From positions 1,600,028 through 1,664,027 of the forward strand of contig JACEVL010000495.1 in assembly GCA_020284085.1 (NCBI GenBank): a stretch of DNA of 64,000 nucleotides, written 5' to 3'. The position numbers and the translations under genes were made by a program. Source of the stretch: Aporrectodea caliginosa. Lineage: Eukaryota; Annelida; Clitellata; Crassiclitellata; Lumbricidae. The notes beneath the pieces are model-generated. The model was not told where the DNA came from. It searched no databases and worked only from the letters and a program-made list of their open reading frames with translations. Shown here piece by piece: positions 34,901-56,660 of this stretch. Position 1 is the stretch's first letter; each line of letters opens with the position of its first letter.

Positions 34901-35348
34901 TAATAATAACAATAATAATGATGATGATGATGCTATGTATAGCGCTGTAGCACAGCCGAGGCTGAAGGAAGGGCGCTTACACGAGTTCAAAAGTCAATGA
35001 CCATTATGCCTAATCATTCATTTTTGTACATTCTTTACTTCTCAATCAATTTTCGTTTATTCCGAACACCAGGCTGACAGAACGCAGCTTGTTATATTAA
35101 GTAGTTAGTTGTATATTTATATATGTGTTCATTTGTATGTCACCTTATCCTGTCTGGGTATCGTTTAATTTAATTTTGAATGATTTATTCAGAATATGTT
35201 TTTATATAATATACTCTAGAAATGAAGTAGCGATTTTAAAGTCATGTAAAACGATGGACAAAATTGCTGTGAACTCACTGAATCCTTTAGAGAAGAGGTC
35301 CCTGGCAGCCTTTCCAAGATCAACAAAAGATGGAGGAGATTGTGACAT
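28943..35348 (-). CDS. VDAC: voltage-dependent anion channel (mitochondrial porin), 8 coding exons
   Basis: VDAC forms the 19-strand beta-barrel of the mitochondrial outer membrane that passes ATP, ADP and other metabolites. Coding exons on the minus strand: 35279-35348, 34261-34395, 33005-33125, 32332-32442, 31771-31896, 30842-30992, 30498-30555 and 28943-29034. All have GT donors and AG acceptors, and phases match to a total of 864 nt (287 residues plus stop; family about 283). The N-terminus [19 protein letters not shown] is the pore helix. GLKLSFD (residues 95-101) is the family's GLK motif. Later segments [14 protein letters not shown] and [15 protein letters not shown] (end) are characteristic. 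The site of the mammalian VDAC1 Glu73 is Gln74 here (TFCQKW), as in VDAC3. Start ATG has A at -3. Divergent to ARF6. Paralogue assignment beyond VDAC is not possible from the sequence alone. Confidence 0.97.
29190..29580 (+). mobile_element. decayed LINE RT piece, partly duplicated, in VDAC intron 7
   Basis: [14 protein letters not shown] at about 29424-29465 resembles the RT catalytic region with a changed motif. CCTTTTAGCCTGGAAACTGA occurs at 29255 and again at 29469, each about 45-90 nt after an ATGCAGACATG, so part of the remnant is duplicated. Confidence 0.5.
30110..30200. repeat. short dispersed repeat, copy 1 of 3
   Basis: Similar blocks at about 30110-30200, 44880-44960 and 52800-52890 share CAAGGCATCAACCAAT-type and AATCAGGTCAATATCC-type segments followed by GAGAGAGGCA-type sequence. 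All lie in introns of VDAC or ARF6. Probably an old SINE or LINE-end family; no promoter boxes were recognised. Confidence 0.45.
33850..34110 (-). mobile_element. decayed LINE 3' fragment in VDAC intron 2
   Basis: The minus strand retains an RT C-terminal pattern (RLDLFVPC followed by a [14 protein letters not shown] stretch) and a GGACGCTTCTCAAAGG 3' region like other L2-type ends here. Many stops; a relic only. Confidence 0.45.
34890..34990 (-). mobile_element. LINE 3' end with trinucleotide tail
   Basis: On the minus strand the sequence runs GTAAGCGCCCTTCCTTCAGC, CAGCGCTATACATAGC, then (CAT)n and (ATT)n. The AGCGCTATA(T)A end followed by a simple-repeat tail is shared with the copies at 23111, 45605 and 58505. 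Confidence 0.6.
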
Positions 35349-35388
35349 TTTACGACCAAGACTTCCTCTTCAATTTAACCAAATCCGT
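35349..35388 (-). promoter_or_regulatory. VDAC 5' UTR part of exon 2 with splice acceptor
   Basis: On the minus strand TTTCCTGCAG ends at 35389, 40 nt upstream of the ATG, a strong acceptor. This implies a separate non-coding first exon further right. Its position is not resolved; the promoter-like patch at 39025-39175 or sequence near 36.9-37.2 kb are candidates. Confidence 0.55.
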
Positions 35389-35739
35389 CTGCAGGAAAGC
35401 AATTCACATATAAGTCATACGCAAGTGTTCATAAAAATTTTCTCATTATTCATTGTCTAAACACAGCATCAGTACGTTACCATAAGTCTCTACTGACTGT
35501 ATCAACATCTTAGCTAGAAAGAATCAAACATAACATTGAATATTTCAATATAACACAATCATATTTACTCATTTACTCATCTGCATCTTCGACACCCAAC
35601 CGCAAGTTGATAATAAAGATCCATGTTTGGCTATCGACACAGAAATTAAATATGAATATATCAAATTAGTCTAATGTAATCAATTAGATAGTCTTAACAT
35701 GTAATACGCAATCTACCAAAGTTTTGACTTTCAAGATAA

Positions 35740-35940
35740 AATCAGAGGCACTCAAGACAAAAACCACACTTGAACAGAATGGTTTTCAGGTGCTTATGGA
35801 AATCAGGCAAAGTAAGGCTAGGAAGCTTAAGTTGCAGGTTGCAAGGCAGCTTATTCCAGAATGATGGGCTGACAACAGTAAATTCTCTGGTGGGCACGGA
35901 CCCATACAGGTTGATGGAAGTCATGGAACAACCAGACAAC
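35740..35940 (-). mobile_element. LINE RT C-terminal fragment
   Basis: The minus strand encodes TREFTVVSPSFWNKLPCNLQ and LPSLTLPDFHKHLKTILF, the WNxLP region near the end of L2-type RTs. A near relative lies at 58340-58450, sharing CAGGTTGCAAGGCAGCTTAT. Confidence 0.75.
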
Positions 35941-36184
35941 CATGCACAGCACAGCAGTGCTCAACCCCAAATCACACCATTCCTGATCTTTTTCTACTGT
36001 TCTGGTCTATGTCACTCTCGGCCTGCCACTTGGATCAAAGGACTATCCTATGATCTTCTTCACGTGCAGTTCATGGAATATGACTACAGCACTGCAGCAT
36101 GTGTTCTCAGGCAATAGCAGAAACCGGCATGCTAACCAATCCTCTCTGATCTTCCTGTTGGCAAGATCATCTATGTAGGGCAGC

Positions 36185-36577
36185 TTGAGTGTGCTCCAAA
36201 GGCATCACAATCAACACTATCCAGTTCCTGTGGCAATAAATCTGAAGTTTGCTGGCACCAATTTGTTTGGTGTTGCCTTCTCAGTACTGTGCCCGCATAC
36301 TTACAGGAGCTCTGCTGTTGTGCTTTGGCCTGCAGTGGCCGCTGATCCTTGTGTTAGAACTGCGATCCATGGCGAATTGCTTGTCTCCTTTGCATGCACT
36401 TCCACCATGCAATACCGGGTTTTCTTGATCGTGGGCTCAACCACCTGGAATGGCCTTCGTGTATTCGATGGCGTTATGTCTGCTACCACAAGTAAATTCT
36501 TCTGCCTTTTACTTATCGTTAAAAACTTTACTTTTCAGCCGTGGCTGGGCCGGAGCACATCCAAGTATGTATCTTGA
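36185..36577 (+). mobile_element. LINE RT C-terminal fragment
   Basis: The plus strand encodes VFLIVGSTTWNGLRVF and a KFFCLLLIVKNFTFQPWLGR end, matching in pattern the copy at 45605-46613 (FSIVGPSTWNGLPLEL). Stops and substitutions mark it as a relic. Confidence 0.7.
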
Positions 36578-37273
36578 AGGGGTGCTATATCAAATTCATA
36601 TTGATTGATATATTGATTGAATCTTCCACGCATGCTTGAGCAAAATCTTATCACACTTGTTTTTGGCGCCCGTGTTCATAAATTATAAGCCGGTTCTTCA
36701 GACATTGGATTTAATTATTCCGAAACGTGACCGCAAATTATTCACGCAAGGCGTCAATGCGCAAACAGCGTGTAGTGAAATAACGTTAAAATGCGCTACA
36801 TATATCGTTGATACAGCTAAACGCTACAGTCCTTTTTGTAATAAACCAATTAGTGACCTTCGCACGAAGATCTGACCTTCTTGTTTCCAAAAAATTATGA
36901 ATGGCTGAAATCCCGTAAACTGAATTAAATCAAATACGATACCTCGCCTGAACATCCACCTACGCGCTCCCGCTTATGCAGAATGTGACATCTGTCAATC
37001 ACCGCTCCACGTCAATCAAACTGCCTAAAAAACGTTTTAAAACAAAAAATAAATCCACACTTCATGGAATAAGTAATTAAACGAAAAATTCACGATGTTA
37101 CTTTAAATTTTGCTTAAAATCAGAAATTACAAATTTCAGCATTATTCCTTGACCTACATTTACTACACAACGCGGTATAGTGGTATAGCCTAGTTTTGTG
37201 GCGCCTGATGTCAGTCGGTGATAAAGATCATTGATTCATTACAGTTAACTACTGAGAAATCTAAATCACCTTG

Positions 37274-37513
37274 TCACCTTGTGCCGTCGATTCGCTGAAT
37301 CCTAGCGACCGTCATAGTCAGCCTTCTCCATGTGTTCCGATCTCTCGTCGCCTCTCTCAGCTCCGGAATGTTCATCATCATCGTCTCGTGTATCGAGATC
37401 TCCTCCATCCATCTCTTTCTTGGTCGTCCTCTTCCTCGTCTTCCCTCCCCACACGCCAGCATCATCTCCTTTTCCATGCCGTCCGCCCGCATCCCATGGC
37501 CAAAATACATCAC
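37274..37513 (-). mobile_element. LINE C-terminal fragment of a different clade
   Basis: The minus strand encodes YFGHGMRADGMEKEMMLACG and GRRGRGRPRKRWMEEI, then RDRNTWRRL. This GRRGRGRP..RW..DI pattern is the usual C-terminus of RTE-like and some Jockey-group elements. It is bounded on neither side by an obvious tail. Confidence 0.75.
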
Positions 37514-37815
37514 TTTTTGTCTCGCCGCTAAATAGAGTAGGGGCCTAGGCTAAATACATGTAGGACCTACGCATGAAAAACTATATTGACGAAGCTGCTG
37601 AGCTGAAGTGTGAAAGATTGCACAAACATAGCCCACTTTATCCATTTGGTACATCATTCTATATTTATAAATTGCACTTTATGTATCACGCTGTTATTTT
37701 TCCGTGTGCTGTTTCGCGGCATATCGATCACACGCAGCTCTGATTCAACGATAAAGAACGGTTGCAAAATTTCAGAGAGGAGGAGACTGGAGGCCGATCG
37801 AGATAGTGATGGAGG

Positions 37816-38095
37816 GGTTTAGGTGACTGGTTAACACTCCGGCACGAAGAGCAGAAGATCAGAATGGGCGCGAGATCGATTCCAGCTACCATCCCAAAGG
37901 TCGACTCAGCCTTTCATTCGCTAGATGGCGTTGGCAAAATGAGCAGTAGGACAGATGGGCGCCTTGCTTGTCTACCATACAGTTAAATTCGACTCCTGTA
38001 ATATCTTGTGATCATCCGTCCATACTATGACTTGTAATCATTATTATACTGCGTTCATGTCAGTTTGAATCAATAAACGATTGTTATAAAGATAT
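37816..38095 (+). mobile_element. tRNA-derived SINE
   Basis: An A box TAGGTGACTGG (37820-37830) and a B box AGATCGATTCC (37873-37883) are spaced as in a tRNA-type pol III promoter. They are followed by a body with AAAGGTCGACTCAGCCTTTC and GTTGGCAAAATGAG, motifs recalling the conserved central domain of some invertebrate SINEs. The 3' part ends AATAAACGATTGTTATAAAG. A target duplication was not established. Confidence 0.7.
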
Positions 38096-38470
38096 AACGA
38101 CTTCAAAATCTCGTCGAGGGCATACCGCAGTTTCGACATCTGTGCTTCCTTTGTGCGTTTACCGTTCGAAGAGCCTTATAAATGACCGTTCACTAACTTC
38201 ACTGTCAGGCAATTCTGCCACTGCCCTTACTCTGGTAGTGCCAGCCCTAAGGCAGGAGAAACTAGGAGCCTCGATGCTATAATCATCTTTGTATACTGCG
38301 TTGTGAAACAGAAACTAAGAATCACTGTCGGTCTGAAAAACAGCCTGAGCCTGCAAACAAGGGAGGGCTGAGGCTGCAAACAAGGAAGTCAATAATATGT
38401 ACTTTGCACCCATATAATTTATACCGATTGGAGAATGCGAAAATAAAAGAAATTATTTGTTGTTGAGAAA

Positions 38471-39014
38471 CAGTGTGATTCTCGTTAACGATAACGATAA
38501 CGAAAATGTTCGTTAACGAAAATAAAATGATTTCGTTAACGATAACTATAACTATAACTAAAAATATCATTAACTATAACTATAACTATAACGAAAATAA
38601 CAATAACGAAAATGCATCTTTATTTTCGTTAATACAAAAAATAAAAATAGGAAGTGCAATATCGACGATTCGACATAAATGTGAAAGAAAAATTGCGATA
38701 TTTTTATTACGCAATTTGTCAGTTACTTTGAAACCCGTGTATTCATGAAGCTGAATGCACCCATGCTTCAAAGGCTTTCAAAGCTCTGAGCAAATTGTGA
38801 AACAGTGTGTTAATACGCACAATTTTGCTTATAGCCTTAATTATTGTAACTAAGTAGTAACTAAAATTAACTAAAATAAAAATCCATTAACTATAACTAT
38901 AACTATAACTGCAAAAAAATAATACTAACTATAACTATAACTATAACTAAAAAAAAACCATTAACTATAACTGTAACTATAACTAAAATAAAATCTGTAA
39001 GGAGAATCACACTG
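38471..39014. mobile_element. 544-bp hAT MITE, copy 2 (inverted), perfect TSD
   Basis: Same family as 26639-27173 but in the opposite orientation: ends CAGTGTGATTCTC, target duplication TTGAGAAA at 38463-38470 and 39015-39022. TTATAG arrays, TTCGTTAACGA palindromes and the central GAAGCTGAATGCA region all match. It lies in the region between the VDAC and ARF6 coding sequences. Confidence 0.93.
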
Positions 39015-39024
39015 TTGAGAAAAT

Positions 39025-39175
39025 AACTCGTCATTCTAGCAAAGAACTCCGCTCTAACACAGTGCGAAGGCGGTCACGTGGTGGCGGCCATATCTATTCA
39101 ACATCATATGAAATTGAACGAAGGTGCCGTTGACTTTTATCATTTGAAAGTTAATGGTTTATTATTTACAGTCGT
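39025..39175 (+). promoter_or_regulatory. candidate promoter / non-coding exon 1 of ARF6
   Basis: A locally GC-richer patch contains GGCGGTCACGTGGTGGCGGC with a central E-box CACGTG. It is followed by sequence ending in a good donor, CAGTC|GTAAGT, at about 39175. The ARF6 coding exon has a 3' acceptor at 43786, so an upstream non-coding exon must exist, and this is the best candidate seen. It could also serve the divergent VDAC gene. Inference only. Confidence 0.35.
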
Positions 39176-41728
39176 AAGTAGATAAAGTTTTGTTCTTTGC
39201 TGAAACAAATATTACAGGTGAAGGTCTTACATTCGTTCGTAGTTTATTGTTAGGGGGATGGTTGTAGTACAGGGAACGGAACGTTTGTTGAGACGGGGTC
39301 TGATTATGACTGCTCTGGCGGAAACGACAAAATTCTTTTGACGTCGCGGAGTTTATTCAGGTTTTCGGATGTGTATTTTGTTAGAAGAAACTGTCGAAAT
39401 TATTGGGAAAATTCAGATTCCTCTAGTTCCTGTTCATTCTGTCGTTCCCGATGTTTCCGCTTTTTGTCATGGTTGACATACTTGACACCCAAATGTCATC
39501 CTGGTTGAAATTTAGATGGAGTGGGAACCGTACTTTTCGTAAATACTATACTACCTATAAAATTATACGCGTGATGTTTTTTGTGTTAGTATTGTAGTTA
39601 TACTACTTATAAATATTACAAAGTTTGCGAACTGTTGTGTGACAAGTATGGCGTCAAGTATATTGGTTGATAATCATTCACCGGAACTCTGTGAATGCTT
39701 CTGGGGAGATGGCAGCAGAGCTACAAAAAATTACTTTGGTGCCAGACGGTTGAAACCTTCTACACTACTATTGCTTTGTTCATATGGCTGTTCATATATG
39801 TTACAGGTCTAATGTGAATGTACTATGATAAAGAAAAGCGACTATCTAAATTCATGTTTAATCTACCATATTTGAGTTTACGACTCCTATACATTAATAG
39901 CATGAAATTGAAACTTCTGTGCTACACAGCAAAGTGTTACATCCTCTCTGACATGCCCCTTTGTATAAGAAAATTTGCAAGATTCTGTAATATATAGAAA
40001 ACAAGATTTGCAATATTGGTAGAAATTTACTTCAGTCCGGTGGTCCCGACCGAGTACCAAAATAAACACACTCGGATAGAATAGAGTGCTGTGACCTACC
40101 ACAATCCACAACTTCTGCTCAAGCAAGTAAGTACTTAGTAAAAGAATGAATGAAGTGAATTAATTAAATGCCATTAAAACCTGTACAGTATAGCTCACTT
40201 AAACATGGGATGGAAATGTCAAATTACACTTCCTAGAACCAAAGCACTCCAGAGATTATGTCCTCTTTGCAAAGACCTAGTGGTTCAGTAAGCTTAATAA
40301 ATTTTGTGTATTTATACAATGGCTTGTATGGTAATCTGAGATGTTTGTGATTTCTTGGCATTGAGTGTCTTCTATGGCCTGTCTTTTGGGTTTCGTTGAA
40401 CTCTTTCATCAGTTAAGCTCTGCCAAGCGATTATGATTATTAACTTTAGTTTCATTTTGAAAGATCACTCAATTAAAGCGTTGTATGTGATGATGACATT
40501 ACTCTTTAGATTAGATTAATAAACTGATTGGCAACCTAAAACTTGGTCCTTTGACTCCATGTTGCTGTTACAGTCTTTTGTTGGCTAGAGTACAGTACTA
40601 CTGATTTTGTTTAAACCCTGTTCTTTGTGGTGTCACTGACAATAATTACCCCAACATATTTGATGTAAAGTCCTTGGTTCTAGGTTCTAGCCAGTTTCAG
40701 AAGAACGCCATCTACATTTGATGTAAAGTCATTCTCAAATAAATTACTATAGGTCATAGATGACACTTGGAAAAGACTCAGAGCGTGGCTGACAATATAC
40801 TTCATTTGCCTTGCGTGTTTAATGCATCATTAACTTGTTTTTGAAAGACCATGCAGAAACAGCTGAACCTCCAGTAGTCAGTAGTCATGAAATTTATGAC
40901 ATAATTTGAGAATTTAAATCAAGCAATAAAATCTCAGTCACCAAAATAGAGTTTACTCAGCCAGCTCATGACACAGAAATTTTTCTAACTGTTGCTAATG
41001 ATAGGTACACACTGAGTGTGCACTTGCCAAAACATGCGTAGTTTAATATGCATATGCAAATATATGCTCAGTACACGTTTGTGTAATTTCATCCATTTGC
41101 ACACATATGAACTAACTCCTGCACGCACACACACTTGCTTCCAGGCTTATTATCATTATTTGATTTGGTTCTTAACTTAGTTCTGTGCTCAGTTTGTTAA
41201 TTTCAGCCTGTATTTCTATTGACAATCATTCTATCTTGGTTTTAGAGCCATTTGTTTGCTTTCATTAACCCTGATGACTGTATGGAATTTGAGGCTGGGT
41301 GGCTTTCCTAAGACTTAACCTATAGTGCTACTTATATGGGCCATACCAAGGACCATCGAGATTGTGTTATAAATACCAAGGTTGTGGTATAATGTAGCTT
41401 TGTTCTATAGATATATTCAATTTGTGATCTATGTCTCCGACTGCATTTTATTTATTTGTATTTTAGTCATACATAAAAAGATCCTAGTGTAGTTAAGCAT
41501 ATACTTAAGTGTCTAATTAATGTATGGCTGCAATATCTGTAGTCTGTTATTTTACTATGTTACGATAGTGTGGAGTTGTTAATGCGAAGTCGTTGGGGGG
41601 AAGCCTTTTGATAGAACGTGTAAGCTAGGCCGTGCATTAAAATGGATAACGTTTAGTGCTGCACTGCAGATCTTGTACAGCGCATTAGCCAGCAGAGTGT
41701 GCTAAGTCGATGGCTTTGGTGGGCATTA

Positions 41729-42096
41729 GGCCAAAAAAAATATAGGTGTGTTTCCGGTAACAGTGGTTTTAAAAACTGGGTAGGTAGGTAGGAAAAATTT
41801 TTTTATTTTGTAAAATATTTTTATTTAATGCTGCATCGTTGTATAATAATAAACGAATATATCGTCATCATATTTCACCTTGCTAAGGCCAATTTTGCTC
41901 TAATTCTTGTACATACCTCTGGCAAGGATTAGTTATCAATGTCGCAAATCTGCAGCAAAGGTTGAATTCGTGTGTCAATAAAAAATTTTTTGGATTTATT
42001 TTTTCCCAAAAAATTTTTTCTGAAAATTTTCCCAGTCGGGCCTAAAAAAGTGACTGGGTCGGGTTACCGGAAACACAACATTATTTTGTTTTGGCC
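41729..42096. mobile_element. 368-bp PIF/Harbinger-like MITE
   Basis: The inverted ends GGCCAAAA-AAAATA continue to a shared GTGTTTCCGGTAAC about 25-30 bp in. They are flanked by TTA on both sides (41726-41728, 42097-42099), a 3-bp duplication typical of PIF/Harbinger. It sits in the presumed first intron of ARF6. Confidence 0.75.
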
Positions 42097-43814
42097 TTAC
42101 ACCACTTTGCATTATGTTGAATGTTGTGTAAATGGGCAGTATAAAATGAGTCTGCACTGTTCTTGGCTGGTAAGTGGCATCAATATCAGATCTGTCATTG
42201 ATACTGTTGCTTTTGTCAGTTTGCATTGTGGTGACGTTGTCTGTTGTGACAGTTTATATTCTGCGTTTTGATTGTCTTGGTTAAGGTAGAAATTTTTGAT
42301 TGCATTTTTATGCTTACTTATTAAAATCAAACGAGTCACTTTCCTATTTTAAATTTAATGGTGAGGCCTCCTATATCCTGTAGCCAAATATTATGGAGTT
42401 GCATATAATCTTCCAGACTCTGATCCACGGAACTATATGACCAACTGCTGTGCAGTATGTGCATGTTAATCCTTTGCATACCAAATATCATATGTTAGCA
42501 TTTTTGGGTTTTAGTCCATTTCACCCCTGGTGTGGTATGTGAACCATCTGGAATGTACCACTGCAACTTTCAACACTAACTTCACCATCTGGGTGGTATG
42601 AAAATCTCCAAAGGTCATCCATGTTTGGTAGGAGCGGTTGACGTTCAAATATGTTTGTGTTTATGACCAGCAGAGAGCAAAGATGTGGCTTTTGTCATTT
42701 AAGTAAAAGACTTCAAAATTTCATCTCCAACTTTTTGTTATGCATGATAATTAAAATACCAGGCATCTGAAGGTAATGTTATATCTTTGAGTAACTTCTG
42801 TACCTAGAGAATTTTGCATTTCCGTATAGCAGAAGAAACGTCATGAATATGTTACAAGTCGACATATATCCTCTTTGGTTAAATCCGGGCATCGCTAGCT
42901 TAGAGCTGCAAGTGCTCGAAAAGGCAGCCCATCACACACACAGTCATTCTAGAGAGTTGTTCCAAGTATGTTAACATTTGGTGTCACGAGCTAGTTAGTC
43001 ATCATGACTCTATGTGCCCCACTGTGGCAGAGCCAGAAACTTACTCAAGTAGTTGATGCTCTGCTGCTGTAGCCTGTACATATGCTATCTTTGGCTTTGT
43101 CAGAAGGACAAAGATTATCAGCGTCCCTGTGTTTAAGCAGATTTACCTGATACTTGGACTGTAGATGAATATGTATATACAATATGTCGAACCATCAACA
43201 ATTTTTATCTTTGATTTACATAACTAGCACTGAGTGAACGAAGTATTTCCACACTTCACTCTTTCATTTTTGACTACTTCAGACACTGTCATTGCACTTG
43301 CTAGCTTTAAACAGACATCCAATTTTTGATTATATCATGTGACAAAGTACAGCTTTCGTCTTTGGTAAAGCGTTATATACAGCCACCAACAAGGAAATGC
43401 CATGAACCATTCTGTGAGCAAGTGTGTAACCCAGCACATCGCTATCATTATTGTTATTACTACGATGTGCTATATACAATGTATTATACATAGTGCGCTA
43501 TGCGTTCTGTCGAACTTGCGTTGATCTGTGTGACCTGAACCTGTCACTGTCATGGTCTGAATGGTGGCAAAAGTGACGATTTTCAAACCTGGGTTTCCAA
43601 TCGTGTGTAAACCCACTTTTTGAGTTTAAAATGACCGGGTTGTCCAGGTACCCATAAACCCGGATTTACATTCCCTGCTAAATTGTCTGAGGGAAGCATT
43701 TGAACATTCAAATTTCATTTTAAAAGACAAGCTCCGGGCATATTAATATTTGCCAAGTTTACTGTTTATTGGTTCTGTTTAACAGGTATTGAAAACTTGC
43801 CAATACCTGATGCC

Positions 43815-53622
<9,808 letters not shown>

Positions 53623-54567
53623 TGCTAAGAAACAGTCTCGGACGTTTTATTTAATATCAAGTGCCATCTGGTGGTCGGTTGAATTATGCCTATTGATACA
53701 AACGTTGGATGCGAGTGTACAGTCCAGGTTGCTCGAGTTGGTGGCATCCACTGTGTTGTTTCGAACGGTGCATGTTCTATGTGATGCGCATCTTGATTTG
53801 TACAGTAATTTCGTCTGTTTGGTATATTTCGCATAGTTATTGACCTAGATTACTCTGGTTAGATAATTACTAATAATTCTGTTGCCAAGTTTCTTCCTGA
53901 ATTAATTGATAAGCTTCCGTGTTGATTCCGTGGGTCGGTTTTGTATGCTACTGATAGCATTACGTGTACTAGGGTTCCATATATTTCGACAGTTTCTGTG
54001 TAGATTTTGCAATTTTCAGCAGGTCTTCGTAGACATTTCTCCCCGAATTGTGTCGTCTGATGTCCTGTTGCCTTAATGCCATCTTTCTTGCTTGGCGAAG
54101 TTTTATATTGAGGAGTTACACCAAGTTATGTCTGAGTAGGGTTGTTGTCAGGACACAAACCATGTAACAGGTTATATATATATTTCAGATATCTAATACC
54201 TTATAACATGTTAACCAATCCTTCTGTAGGGATTACATGCTTTGTTTTCTTTTATTTTTCAGTTGCATTGGTAATGTTTGATTAGATTCGTGTGAAATGT
54301 GTTTCTTTTCATTTCTTGTGAGTGTTTTAACGAATTTATGATAAGTGTGCTTGTGATGTCATAAACTGTGGACTCTGGGAGCTTGCTGGTTAGTTGAGAG
54401 TCTGCTTTGTAACATATGATATGGAGCAGCTCCTAACACAGAGGCCCTTGAGGAAATCCTTAACATGCAGTTATTTAGCACCATCGATTGATGCCTCGTC
54501 ATTTGATGGTGGTGATGTACCAGTGGAAGACATAAATGAATCAGTTTTATAGATGTCAGAACAAGTT

Positions 54568-54573
54568 AATAAA
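54568..54573 (+). promoter_or_regulatory. candidate poly(A) signal of ARF6
   Basis: AATAAA about 0.95 kb after the stop codon; the first canonical hexamer I found downstream. Not proven. Confidence 0.4.
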
Positions 54574-56489
54574 ACGTTTAATCATTTTCATGGCGACGTG
54601 AGCCCACCAACTAATTGATTGATAAACTGGGTTAAAGTTGTGTTGGTTTTGGTTACCAAGTGAGTTGGGTACGATATGGATTGATTGGTAGGGCAACATA
54701 CAAATTGGTTGGTTGTGATAGTTCTGGAACGTTCAGAAAATCAGTGACCAATGTCAACCCAGACATTTTAGGACATCTTGTGCTGTAAGTGTGATACGTT
54801 GTCGGGTTCGTTTTATGGCCTTGCTTCCACTTGTAGGCAACTGCCTTCCTTCCAGTTCTATGTACACAAGGCGTGAACATGTCAAGACAATGTCATGTAG
54901 AAAGCCTGTCTCATAATAGGATGCATTTCGGTAGTAAAGAAGAAAGCATTTGAATTTCTTCTGTTAATGCTGAAAACAGGGGTAATCAATCATTTGAGTG
55001 ATTGATTGACTAATGAACTGAATTGGCATTAAAACTTGTTTTGTTATTACTTTAGTGTGTTAACGAAAGTTTTGATCATTTCTAAATGGTTTCTTTTGCA
55101 CTAGCGTAAGTCTTTTTGATGCGGTTGTGCAGAAGTGTGAAGTTACGTTTTACTCAAGGAAAGTAACTCCTGTGCGTTTGGTTGAATTCTCTCACAGAAT
55201 ATGAAGTATTCTTGTTCATTTTGCAGAATTTGTGACTTGGATCTGAGAAAGACTCTGGAGAGGGCTTTGATAAATTATAACGGTTCCATTGCTTGGGTTT
55301 TGGATGGGACTTGAGCTGGTAATATCAATCTGTATAGGAATACCGGAATTTATTAAGCCATAGTACCCATGCTGTTAGGATCAACTGACTGTTCCACTGC
55401 TTGCACAACATTCTCAGAAGTTAAAATACGTTGGAAGAAGTGCTGGAGAACTTTCAGTTTAGCAAAGTTTCTGTAAATATAATCTGGAGTTTCTGTCTGT
55501 AAGTTACGAGCAACAGTGGACAAATTTATTTGAAGAATTTGTTCTAGTTGATTATGAAGTGCTGTAATTAAACGACCAAATTTTGTTTTCATTCTGCAGT
55601 TGTAAGTTTTAAACATGTTTGGAGACTTGCAACCTGTTGAAATAGCTCATTTAGCCAAACACTGAAAATAAATAGTGAACTGGAAAACTTTTCCTGTCAA
55701 TGACGGTGGCCTTTGATGCAATAAGATGTCTTCAAACTCTTGGAATCCATTCACTGTGGGATCTAAAAGGCATGACAGATTTTAACAGTTGTTTGCCTGT
55801 ACACTTTTAATTTAATCAAACATTAATTACTAGGATTCACAGCATTTTGTTTTGACGACAAAGTTCTTTGGAGCATTCAACATAATTTTGGTGAAACTTT
55901 CTGTGGTGTTCTTCACGCTACTGCCTGATTATGTTTGGAATTGACAACAACTGTGGTCTCAAGAGTCAGAATCCTTTTGTCTCTGAGGAATAGAATGCCA
56001 AGACTTTGGACTTGCATTGAGTTTCAAAATGCACATTAATTGACAAGTGTCATTTGAGAAGATTTCTTCTCTGACATACGAAACCCATACTTTTGTGTTA
56101 CCCCACATCACAATTTTCACGCTACATAATTATTTGCCATTATAGCTTGATGGTGTACTAGCAGTCTAAATGTGTACCATTTCCACATTTTATTACATGT
56201 AGTTTAAATTTGCAAATCATCATAGTTTAGTAAAATTAGAATAGGTAATCACTTCTTTTGGGGAATATGGGTAATAATGGTATATTTGTATATATTCGTT
56301 TTAGTTATACAAGACTTCCATATAGCATGGTCATTTTAATACAGATTCTGATATTAAAGGGTCTGCAACATTGATCCCAGTTGAAATGCAGTCTTGGAAC
56401 TGAACCCTTGTGTGACACATCACATGCTACTTGAGGTACGGCCTCCAAAGATATCGTTATGAGCGGCTCCATTTAAGTTTGTAAAGATA

Positions 56490-56660
56490 AATGAGGTGAA
56501 ATGCTGTAATAGTGTATGAGAGAGATAGCTGGAAGCTAGCATGACATGAATTGAGAGTTGGAAATCTTGCAGCAAGGAACAGTTCCAGATGGATGGAACG
56601 ATAGCAGCTGTTATAAGCAATGATGCTTGACTTCGAGAAGCACACAGATCCTTCATGGTG
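56490..56660 (-). mobile_element. decayed LINE C-terminal fragment
   Basis: The minus strand reads VCFSKSSIIAYNSCYRSIHL and ELFLAARFPTLNSCHASFQL, which aligns by eye with the AFS-xAxxxWNxLPLxLR region of the other copies, but without the Trp. A weak relic. Confidence 0.35.
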
